Source: Dysgonamonadaceae bacterium
GTDB lineage: Bacteria; Bacteroidota; Bacteroidia; Bacteroidales; Azobacteroidaceae
NCBI GenBank assembly: GCA_031255425.1
Contig: JAIRSN010000077.1
Location: 1 to 5,134 of the forward strand
Length of the DNA: 5,134 nt
Direction of reading: 5' to 3'
Shown here: positions 1 to 4,946 of the stretch, in pieces
Layout of the letters: the number at the start of each line of letters is the position of its first letter
How positions within the stretch are numbered: position 1 is the stretch's first letter
Translations under genes and position numbers: made by a program
The notes under the pieces: model-generated
The model's database searches: none
Seen by the model: the letters and a program-made list of their open reading frames with translations, nothing else
What the model was told of the DNA's origin: nothing

Positions 1-2
1 TC

Positions 3-710
3 GCAGTATGCAACGTCCCCGACTATTCGTATCAGGAAGTGTCCGACCAGGCTATTGCCCTTACGCTTGCCCTGCACAGGGGTATCGTAACGCTCGACAG
101 GCAGATCAGGCGCGGCGACTACAGCCTCGCCGCCGTCAAGCCGCTGAACCGGATTAGCGGCAGAGTGTTCGGCGTACTCGGGCTGGGACGCATCGCACGC
201 GCGGCCGCAGTCAAAGCGCGGGGGGTGGGATATAGCGTTATCGGTACGGATATCGCGTTTGAACCCGGCACGACTACCGACGACGGAATACCGGTAGTTA
301 CTTTCGACGATCTGCTCGCGCAAAGCGACGTCGTCTCGGTGCATGTGCCGCTGATGGCCGCGACAAGGCATCTGATTAACGCCGACGCACTGTCGAAAAT
401 GAAACGCGACGCGATACTGATCAACACTTCGCGCGGAGGAACAGTCGATACGGACGCCTTAATCGAAGCAGTCAGAAACAAAACAATACGCGGCGCGGGG
501 CTGGACGTCTTCGAGACTGAACCGCTGCCCGCCGACCATCCGCTGACAGCGCTGGACAATGTGATTCTGACGCCGCACGCAGGTTACTATTCCGAAGAAT
601 CGCTCTATGAGTTGAAAACCCGCCCCGTGGAAAACGCGGCAGACGTTCTCGCCGGCAAACGCCCGCGAAACATACTGAACCCGCAGGTTTTGAAACAGAC
701 GAATATTTAA
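3..710 (+). CDS. D-isomer-specific 2-hydroxyacid dehydrogenase (CtBP-like group), C-terminal part, cut by the window edge
   Basis: NAD(H)-dependent cytosolic oxidoreductase interconverting a D-2-hydroxyacid and its 2-keto acid. The reading frame is open to the left edge, and the residues there (NVPDYSYQEVSDQAIAL) are the conserved segment ahead of the NAD domain. So the GTG at 39 is not the start, and about 235 residues are visible. Counting from base 3, the dinucleotide-binding turn is GLGRIA at 60-65, with Ala in place of the third Gly. An acidic residue that favours NAD follows at D83. The catalytic set is complete: Arg144 (NTSRGG), Glu173 (DVFETEPL) and His192 (LTPHAGYYSEES). The PHAGYYSEES ending is typical of the C-terminal-binding-protein-like branch rather than of SerA or lactate dehydrogenase. 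The stop is 19 bases before a RhaT-type symporter, suggesting one operon and a sugar-acid substrate. The exact substrate cannot be read from sequence. Confidence 0.93.
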   Translation, partial: AVCNVPDYSYQEVSDQAIALTLALHRGIVTLDRQIRRGDYSLAAVKPLNRISGRVFGVLGLGRIARAAAVKARGVGYSVIGTDIAFEPGTTTDDGIPVVTFDDLLAQSDVVSVHVPLMAATRHLINADALSKMKRDAILINTSRGGTVDTDALIEAVRNKTIRGAGLDVFETEPLPADHPLTALDNVILTPHAGYYSEESLYELKTRPVENAADVLAGKRPRNILNPQVLKQTNI

Positions 711-723
711 CAGTATAATTTTG
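689..723 (+). promoter_or_regulatory. possible but doubtful Bacteroidota-type promoter before the symporter
   Basis: TAATTTTG at 716-723 fits the TAnnTTTG -7 consensus of Bacteroidota. A TTTG lies at 689-692 inside the end of the dehydrogenase gene. The 23-base spacer is longer than the usual 19-21. Transcription would start at about the ATG at 730, giving an almost leaderless mRNA. This may be chance in an AT-rich gap, and co-transcription with the dehydrogenase is the simpler view. Confidence 0.2.
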
Positions 724-729
724 TACACT

Positions 730-1752
730 ATGAGTATATTTATTGGTTTATTGATTATTGCTGTCGGCAGCATCGGGCAGGCAAGCTCGTATGTGCCGAT
801 AAAGAAAGTAAAACAGTGGTCGTGGGAATCGTTCTGGCTGGTACAGGGCGTTTTCGCATGGCTGGTATTCCCGTTTCTGGGAACACTGCTCGCAATCCCC
901 GAAAGCAGCAGCCTTGCAGAAGTGTGGGGAGCCGGAGGAGCGTTCAAATCGATCTTTTTCGGAGCGATGTGGGGCGTCGGCGGGCTGACATTCGGTCTGA
1001 GTATGCGATATCTGGGCGTAGCCCTCGGACAGTCGATTGCGCTGGGTACCTGTGCGGCGTTCGGTACGCTGCTGCCAGCCCTGTTCGCCAAGACAGCCCT
1101 GTTTCACGGCGAGGGGCTGATACTTCTGACCGGCGTTTGCATCACGCTTGCCGGTATCTCGATTATCGGCTATGCCGGAAGCCTCCGTTCGCGGAACATG
1201 AGCGAAGAGGAAAAACGTGCTGCCATCAAGGACTTCGCGCTCACAAAAGGACTGCTCGTAGCTTTACTTGCGGGTGTGATGAGCGCCTGCTTCGCGCTGG
1301 GTCTCGACGCGGGAACGGGAATAAAAGCCTTCACGCTGAGCAAAGGCGTGGATCCGCTTTTCGCCGGGCTGCCCGTTATATTCCTCGTAACGCTGGGCGG
1401 ATTTGTGGTGAATGCAGGGTACTGCCTTTTCCAGAACACAAAGAACAAAACGTTCAAAGACTATGCCTCTGCCTCGAACATGCTCAACAACCTGCTGTTT
1501 TGCGCCATTGCCGGAATATGCTGGTACTCGCAGTTCTTCGGGCTTGAAGTGGGGAAAAGTTTCCTGCAGGCCTCGCCGGTGCTTCTGGCGTTCTCGTGGT
1601 GCATACTGATGTCGCTGAACGTGCTGTTCAGCAATGTGTGGGGCATATTCCTGAAAGAATGGAAAGGCGCCGGCACGAAAACCATTATCGTGCTTGTGCT
1701 CGGACTGCTTGTTCTGATCTTTTCGATTACATATCCGGAGTTGATGAAATAA
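730..1752 (+). CDS. rhaT: RhaT-family L-rhamnose/H+ symporter
   Basis: Inner-membrane proton-coupled sugar importer of the drug/metabolite-transporter superfamily. The 340-residue product has about ten hydrophobic segments and matches the length of E. coli RhaT. Shared family signatures, recalled rather than aligned, run in order along it. They are P-x-KKVKxWSWE at 23-33, FGAMWG...GL.MRYLG at 77-96, KG at 173-174, GVDPL...LP at 206-215, WYSQFF at 265-270 and LKEW..AG at 308-315. A TTG nine bases upstream is in frame, but ATG 730 is preferred because it gives the normal short N-terminus. No Shine-Dalgarno is visible, as is usual in this phylum. It sits 19 bases after the 2-hydroxyacid dehydrogenase and 19 bases before the Rpn gene. 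No rhaA, rhaB, rhaD or rhaR is in view, so the carried sugar could be rhamnose, another deoxysugar or a sugar acid. Confidence 0.9.
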   Translation: MSIFIGLLIIAVGSIGQASSYVPIKKVKQWSWESFWLVQGVFAWLVFPFLGTLLAIPESSSLAEVWGAGGAFKSIFFGAMWGVGGLTFGLSMRYLGVALGQSIALGTCAAFGTLLPALFAKTALFHGEGLILLTGVCITLAGISIIGYAGSLRSRNMSEEEKRAAIKDFALTKGLLVALLAGVMSACFALGLDAGTGIKAFTLSKGVDPLFAGLPVIFLVTLGGFVVNAGYCLFQNTKNKTFKDYASASNMLNNLLFCAIAGICWYSQFFGLEVGKSFLQASPVLLAFSWCILMSLNVLFSNVWGIFLKEWKGAGTKTIIVLVLGLLVLIFSITYPELMK

Positions 1753-1771
1753 TTTTTCCCGTTCGGCAGAT

Positions 1772-2650
1772 ATGATACCTGAATACAGTAACGAGAGACC
1801 CTTAGTGTCGTTTGACTGGGCTATAAAAAGGCTGCTGCGCAACAAGACAAACTACGAGGTTGTTGAAGGTTTTCTGAGCGAACTGCTGAAGCAGTCTCTC
1901 AAAATAACGAATATTCTTGAGAGCGAAAGCAACAGAGAAGACCCCGACGACAAAAGCAATCGCGTGGATATTACGGTGGAAGACACGGCGGGCGAAATCA
2001 TCCTGATAGAATTACAGTTCCTTCCGCAGGCGGATTACTTTCACCGGATGCTGTACGGCGCAAGCAAAACCATAGCCGACCACATATTCCGGGGAGAACG
2101 ATATATAAAGGTACGGAAAGTATATTCAATCAACATTGTGTATTTCGATCTCGGACAAGGTACGGATTATGTATATCACGGCAAAACATCATTCAAGGGT
2201 CTGCATCATCGCGACATCCTCAAGCTGTCGGCAAAACAGCGGAAAACTCTTGGCGAAATCGAAGCGGGAAATATATTCCCCGAATATTATGTTCTTAAAA
2301 TAAACAATTTCGACGATGTCGCCAAAAATACGCTGGATGAGTGGATATACTTCCTGAAGCACGACCGGATAAAAGACGAATTTAAGGCCAAGGGACTGCT
2401 TAAAGCACGCGAAGTGATGGATTACTACAGCCTCCCGCCAAAGGAAAAAGCGAATTATGACTATGAGCAGGACATGAAAAGCCGCCGTCTAAGCGAAATA
2501 GCTACCGCTAAGGAAGAGGGCATACTGGAAACGGAAGAAAAATATGCAAAAGTAATCACTGAAAAAGACAGGACTATAGAAGAAAAAGACAAAGCTATAG
2601 AAGAAAAGGACAGGGAACTTGCCGAACTGCGGCGTCTTTTAAACAGATAA
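1772..2650 (+). CDS. Rpn-family PD-(D/E)XK nuclease (recombination-promoting nuclease / putative transposase, PDDEXK_2)
   Basis: A 292-residue protein with the layout of the Rpn family, often labelled putative transposase. An N-terminal helical stretch (residues 10-45) carries LVSFDWAIKRLL. The nuclease core follows, with Asp66 (RVDI) and the E-x-Q pair Glu80/Gln82 (LIELQF), the family's variant of the D...ExK metal site. Then comes the F..RMLYGASK helix (Phe90, Arg92, Tyr95). A linker at about 185-255 leads to a charged coiled coil made of heptads at 264-291. Family members cut DNA, stimulate RecA-independent recombination in E. coli and have been tied to phage defence. A role here is inferred. 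It starts 19 bases after the symporter and ends 14 bases before the DUF1648 gene, with nothing metabolic about it, so it looks like accessory cargo. No transposon ends are visible, so calling it an active transposase is not supported. The gene appears intact. Confidence 0.88.
   Translation: MIPEYSNERPLVSFDWAIKRLLRNKTNYEVVEGFLSELLKQSLKITNILESESNREDPDDKSNRVDITVEDTAGEIILIELQFLPQADYFHRMLYGASKTIADHIFRGERYIKVRKVYSINIVYFDLGQGTDYVYHGKTSFKGLHHRDILKLSAKQRKTLGEIEAGNIFPEYYVLKINNFDDVAKNTLDEWIYFLKHDRIKDEFKAKGLLKAREVMDYYSLPPKEKANYDYEQDMKSRRLSEIATAKEEGILETEEKYAKVITEKDRTIEEKDKAIEEKDRELAELRRLLNR
2561..2623 (+). repeat. three imperfect 21-bp tandem repeats encoding heptads in the Rpn tail
   Basis: Units at 2561-2581, 2582-2602 and 2603-2623 encode EKDRTIE, EKDKAIE and EKDRELA. 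A degenerate fourth unit (ELRRLLN) follows. Each 21-bp unit is exactly one coiled-coil heptad, so gain or loss of a unit keeps the frame and changes only the tail length. The first two units are most alike at DNA level, starting with gaaaaagaca. Confidence 0.85.
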
Positions 2651-2651
2651 T

Positions 2652-2658
2652 AAAAAGG
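2652..2658 (+). promoter_or_regulatory. Shine-Dalgarno-like site for the DUF1648 gene
   Basis: AAAAAGG ends six bases before ATG 2665. It is one of the few purine-rich start signals in the window and supports that start. Confidence 0.4.
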
Positions 2659-2664
2659 TTTGGA

Positions 2665-3159
2665 ATGAATACACTGACACCGGCATTGTACTGCCGAATA
2701 ATTGAAATGCTGTCGCTTGCAACTCTGATATGGACATTCGTCCCGCTGTGTTTCTACGGAGAGCTTGCCGGCGTCGAAATTCCTGTTCACTACAATGTGA
2801 ATGGCAAAATCGACAAATGGGGCAGTCGGGATTATCTGTGGATTCTTTCCCTGATTGCTGCGGCATTTTACGTCGTCCTGTCTGTTATCCAAAAATATCC
2901 TCAGTTGATCAATCGTCATGTCAAAATAAAAATCCGCAATGCCGGCATATTATCCAAGCGTGACATTCAAATGATGCGGATCGTAAAATTTTTCCTTATC
3001 GCCTTTATAGCTTATTTCAGCAATTCGTCTTATGTCATTGCCGTCGGCGGAAAAACGAGCTGCGCATATATCATGGCGCTGACGGCGGGAGTGTTGATCT
3101 CGGTACTGGTATTTTTCATCATGGAAATGGTAAGATTAAAAAAACAGATAAGGATATGA
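2665..3159 (+). CDS. small membrane protein with a DUF1648 domain
   Basis: A 164-residue integral membrane protein. The first hydrophobic segment (about 13-31) is followed by a periplasm-type loop holding the DUF1648 signature, IPVHYNVNGKIDKWGSRDYLW at 39-59. The core of that signature is P..VHYN..G..D.WGS. Further hydrophobic segments lie at about 58-76, 106-126 and 132-154, and the C-terminus is basic (RLKKQIRI). DUF1648 also occurs at the N-terminus of SdpI-type immunity proteins and regulators in Firmicutes. Here the C-terminal SdpI part is not recognisable, and function is unknown. It lies 14 bases after the Rpn gene and is probably co-transcribed with it. A hairpin follows directly after its stop. 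Use of CGG/CGT, AAA and AAT codons makes it look more AT-rich than the SDR gene downstream. Confidence 0.75.
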   Translation: MNTLTPALYCRIIEMLSLATLIWTFVPLCFYGELAGVEIPVHYNVNGKIDKWGSRDYLWILSLIAAAFYVVLSVIQKYPQLINRHVKIKIRNAGILSKRDIQMMRIVKFFLIAFIAYFSNSSYVIAVGGKTSCAYIMALTAGVLISVLVFFIMEMVRLKKQIRI

Positions 3160-3188
3160 GGTATTGGCGCCTGCGCCGCAGGCATACC
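3160..3188 (+). terminator. GC-rich hairpin after the DUF1648 gene, possible transcript end
   Basis: A perfect stem GCCTGC (3169-3174) / GCAGGC (3178-3183) has a GCC loop. An outer stem GGTAT (3160-3164) / ATACC (3184-3188) adds five pairs across a 4-base bulge. It begins directly after the stop codon. No U-tract follows, so it is not a standard intrinsic terminator. It may instead protect the mRNA 3' end or cause pausing. The rest of this 82-base gap (to 3241) is AT-rich leader with no good TAnnTTTG box. Confidence 0.45.
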
Positions 3189-3241
3189 GGTTTGAAACAG
3201 AAAAACAGTTTAGTATTAATAAGTTAATTTATAGATAAAAC

Positions 3242-4042
3242 ATGAAAGGTTTACAAGGAAAGACCGCCATAGTAACGGGCGGTTCGAGAGGAATAGGAAA
3301 GGCGACCGCCGGACGGCTGCTCGAAGAAGGAGTAAACGTCCTGTTTTGCGGTCGAAACGAGCAGACGGGCAACGAAACGCTTGCCTGTTTCAAGGAAACA
3401 TACGGGGAAAAGGTGTCGTTTGTCGCCTGCGACATGGAAGACAGGGATACGCCGGATCTGCTCGTGACAAAAGCGAGGGAAATGTATGGCGAAGTGGACT
3501 TTCTGGTCAACAACGCATTCCCCTTTACGGCAAAATCCTTGGATGCTACGTATGAAGACTGGATACATGCGTTCATGGCAGGGCCTGCGGCTTATGCCCG
3601 CATGATTGCCGAATTTGCGAAACAGCGCCGAAAGAAAGAAGGCGCCGTTGTCTGCGTGTCGAGCATCTCCGGACATATCGCGCAGCCCGCACGGTGGACA
3701 TACAACGCAGCAAAGGGCGCCGTGAAACAGTTGATCCGCTGCGCGGCAATGGATCTGGCTCCATACATCCGCGTCAACTGCATAAGCCCTGCCTGGGTCT
3801 GGACCGACGAGGTGGCAAAGGCTACACCCGACGGAACACGCGAAAGCGTTCCGCAGGCATGGAACGAATATCACCTGCTGCAGCACCTGCAGGAACCGAA
3901 GCAGATAGCGGCGACAATCGCATTTCTGCTCAGCGACGACGCCGCTGTAATCACCGGTCACGACCTGTATGCCGATTCAGGATATCTGGCAATGGGTCCC
4001 GAAGGATTGGGTAAAACTGCAAACTTCGCCGGAAGTATGTAG
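3242..4042 (+). CDS. short-chain dehydrogenase/reductase (classical SDR), probably acting on a sugar or sugar derivative
   Basis: A 266-residue cytosolic NAD(P)(H)-dependent oxidoreductase with a Rossmann fold. Motifs in order are TGGSRGIG at 12-19 (cofactor turn), CDMED at 63-67 (adenine-side Asp64) and NNA at 90-92. Then come Ser141 and YNAAK with Tyr154 and Lys158 (catalytic), and RVNCISPAW at 177-185. Arg38 in CGRNE suggests possible NADP use. The active-site Asn of the usual tetrad, 27 residues before the Ser, is Gly114 here. The C-terminus ends in a GYLAMGPEGLGKT stretch (247-259), which I recall from a group of SDRs near sugar and sugar-acid genes. With a 2-hydroxyacid dehydrogenase and a RhaT-type importer upstream, oxidation of a deoxysugar or its acid is plausible but unproven. 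The start has no Shine-Dalgarno but an A-rich leader, and the gene is isolated by 82 and 78 bases on its two sides. Confidence 0.9.
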   Translation: MKGLQGKTAIVTGGSRGIGKATAGRLLEEGVNVLFCGRNEQTGNETLACFKETYGEKVSFVACDMEDRDTPDLLVTKAREMYGEVDFLVNNAFPFTAKSLDATYEDWIHAFMAGPAAYARMIAEFAKQRRKKEGAVVCVSSISGHIAQPARWTYNAAKGAVKQLIRCAAMDLAPYIRVNCISPAWVWTDEVAKATPDGTRESVPQAWNEYHLLQHLQEPKQIAATIAFLLSDDAAVITGHDLYADSGYLAMGPEGLGKTANFAGSM

Positions 4043-4120
4043 GCAATTACTGAATTTTAACGGAGTTTAGCTGTTGTTACTTTTTAGTAGATAAGGTTAT
4101 TTTTATTAAAAGATATTTGT
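4043..4120 (+). other. 78-base intergenic leader before the truncated esterase
   Basis: AT-rich, with no convincing terminator for the SDR gene and no exact TAnnTTTG. The best near match is TATTTTTA at about 4098-4105 (last base wrong), with a TTG about 20-25 bases upstream. A weak promoter for the esterase cannot be excluded. Confidence 0.3.
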
Positions 4121-4534
4121 ATGAAAAACGTACTATTTGTTGCAGGCGCTTTCCTTTTTATCTGTCCTTCATACGGGCAGAAAGTTATTGATTTGTATGA
4201 AGAAGGCGAAATTCCCGATGCTGTCGTTGCATCGGATGAAGTTAAGAAAAATGCTCCCTGTATAACAGTCTTTCTTCCCGAAAATCCTACAGGCGAAGCG
4301 GTGGTGATATGTCCCGGCGGCGCTTATGGCGGCCTGGCCATTAACCACGAAGGCTACGATGTGGCCAAACGGTTTAATGAGTACGGCATAGCTGCGTTTG
4401 TATTGAAATACAGACTGCCAAACAGTAAAATTTCGACAAAGCCGCATTTGTCGCCTGTTCAGGATTTGCAAAAGGCAATCGACATTGTGAGAAAAGTAAA
4501 ATTGAAATTCAATCTATTGAGCAATAGTTTTTAA
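4121..4534 (+). pseudogene. 3'-truncated secreted alpha/beta-hydrolase (carbohydrate-esterase-like)
   Basis: Residues 1-19 form a Sec signal peptide (MKN then a hydrophobic core, cleavage likely after SYG), so the parent protein was exported. Residues 46-124 match the N-terminal half of the dienelactone-hydrolase/acetylxylan-esterase-like family. They include a TVFLPE strand, VVICPGGAYGGLA at 61-73 (oxyanion-hole loop), NHEGYDVAKRF, GIAAFVLKYRLP at 89-100 and PVQDLQKAIDIVR at 112-124. In this family the next element should be the nucleophile elbow (GFSAGGHLA type), then Asp and His, in a protein of roughly 280-300 residues. Instead the sequence turns into an unrelated AT-rich tail, KVKLKFNLLSNSF, and stops at 137. 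The catalytic triad is therefore wholly missing and the fragment cannot be an active esterase. The break is near 4493-4500, and no frame downstream in the window restores the missing half. It was probably part of the same glycan-degrading neighbourhood before the break. Confidence 0.85.
4501..4532 (+). repeat. two adjacent small inverted repeats plus T-run at the esterase break
   Basis: ATTGAA (4501-4506) / TTCAAT (4508-4513) is a perfect palindrome around one base. Directly after it comes CTATTG (4514-4519) / CAATAG (4522-4527), followed by TTTTT (4528-4532). The second could act as a weak intrinsic terminator, but the stem is AT-rich with a 2-base loop, or 4 bases if one pair opens. The location just past the end of esterase homology also fits a scar or element end. 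Confidence 0.4.
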
Positions 4535-4637
4535 TGAAAAGAGCACCCACAATGGATAACGATATAAAAACGAGTGAACGGCTTTTGTCTGTTGAGTTTT
4601 CCATTGTTTCAAATAACTCGTCAACAAAAACAATGCT
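4535..4637 (+). other. non-coding or unassigned stretch between the broken esterase and the promoter
   Basis: No recognisable gene. Two tiny ORFs overlap here. The plus-strand one is at 4534-4656 (40 codons, ATG overlapping the esterase stop as TAATG). The minus-strand one is at 4604-4509 (31 codons) and has a hydrophobic core, VFISLSIVGALFI. Neither resembles a family I know, and both are short enough to be chance. The stretch is probably remnant DNA at the junction. Confidence 0.35.
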
Positions 4638-4670
4638 TTTCCGAGATATCAAATAAAGTCACTATCTTTG
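4638..4670 (+). promoter_or_regulatory. Bacteroidota promoter for the Mod-like ORF and PHP gene
   Basis: TATCTTTG at 4663-4670 is an exact TAnnTTTG -7 element. It is preceded, 21 bases upstream, by TTTC (4638-4641) in the place of the TTTG -33 element. Transcription should start near 4676, giving a leader of about 17 bases before ATG 4693. It would serve the 4693-4941 ORF and, five bases on, the PHP-domain gene. This is the best promoter in the window. Confidence 0.7.
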
Positions 4671-4692
4671 CAAAAAATAAATTTTATGATCA

Positions 4693-4941
4693 ATGAAACA
4701 GATTAACAGATTGAAGGCGACATCGGAAATAGGCAAAGAACGTATTCGTTGTACCGACAAAAAAATAAAAGAAGAGAAGCAAGCCAAAGCAGAAAAAGAA
4801 GCCTTTGCTAAAGAGATTGCGAAAGAAAAGCCTTTGCGTATTGTCTTTCGCGACAACGGTTTCGCCAACGATACCGCTAAAATCAACGTTCAGCAACTGC
4901 TGAAACAGTTAAGTCCCGAAACAGAAATGAAAGTGATATAA
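4693..4941 (+). CDS. 82-residue protein resembling pieces of a type III restriction-modification Mod methyltransferase; remnant or mini-gene
   Basis: Residues 3-28 (INRLKATSEIGKERIR, then KKIKEE) resemble the ERIRRA-KKIKEE helix that follows the methylase domain in type III/ISP-like Mod subunits. Residues 47-82 (PLRIVFRDNGFANDTAKIN...LLKQLSPETEMKVI) resemble the extreme C-terminus of such Mod proteins. As I recall the family, these segments are separated by a long stretch in full-length Mod. Here only a charged Lys/Glu/Ala linker (29-46) joins them. The methyltransferase motifs DPPY and FxGxG are absent, so no methylation activity is possible. Either it is an internally deleted remnant, or a small protein built on the Mod C-terminus that has been kept. 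The frame is clean, a good promoter lies 22 bases upstream, and the PHP gene starts 5 bases after its stop, which argues it is still expressed. The ATG at 4686 gives only a six-codon frame, so 4693 is chosen. Confidence 0.6.
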   Translation: MKQINRLKATSEIGKERIRCTDKKIKEEKQAKAEKEAFAKEIAKEKPLRIVFRDNGFANDTAKINVQQLLKQLSPETEMKVI

Positions 4942-4946
4942 AAACA

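Noticed and set aside
39..41. GTG at 39 as the start of the dehydrogenase
   Set aside because: The frame is open to base 3, and the upstream residues (VCNVPDYSYQE) are conserved family sequence, so the real start lies outside the window.
721..729. TTG at 721 as the start of the symporter
   Set aside because: It adds only three residues, and the ATG at 730 gives the normal RhaT-like N-terminus. The TTG also overlaps the possible -7 element.
459..1091. Long minus-strand frame across the dehydrogenase/symporter junction
   Set aside because: It is antisense to two strongly supported genes and its translation shows no recognisable domain. GC-rich coding DNA often leaves such shadow frames.
816..1547. 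Long plus-strand alternative frame inside the symporter gene
   Set aside because: Arg/Cys-rich translation with no membrane segments or family motif. The overlapping RhaT frame explains the DNA fully.
1772..2650. Rpn gene as evidence of an insertion sequence
   Set aside because: No terminal inverted repeats or target duplication could be seen at its edges, and the family is better described as a nuclease than as a DDE transposase.
3251..3961. Minus-strand frame of 236 codons opposite the SDR gene
   Set aside because: Cys/Arg-rich, no motif, and wholly antisense to a well-supported SDR.
4534..4656. Plus-strand 40-codon ORF overlapping the esterase stop (TAATG)
   Set aside because: No recognisable sequence, low-complexity polar composition, and it ends inside the promoter region of the next gene. 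Probably chance.
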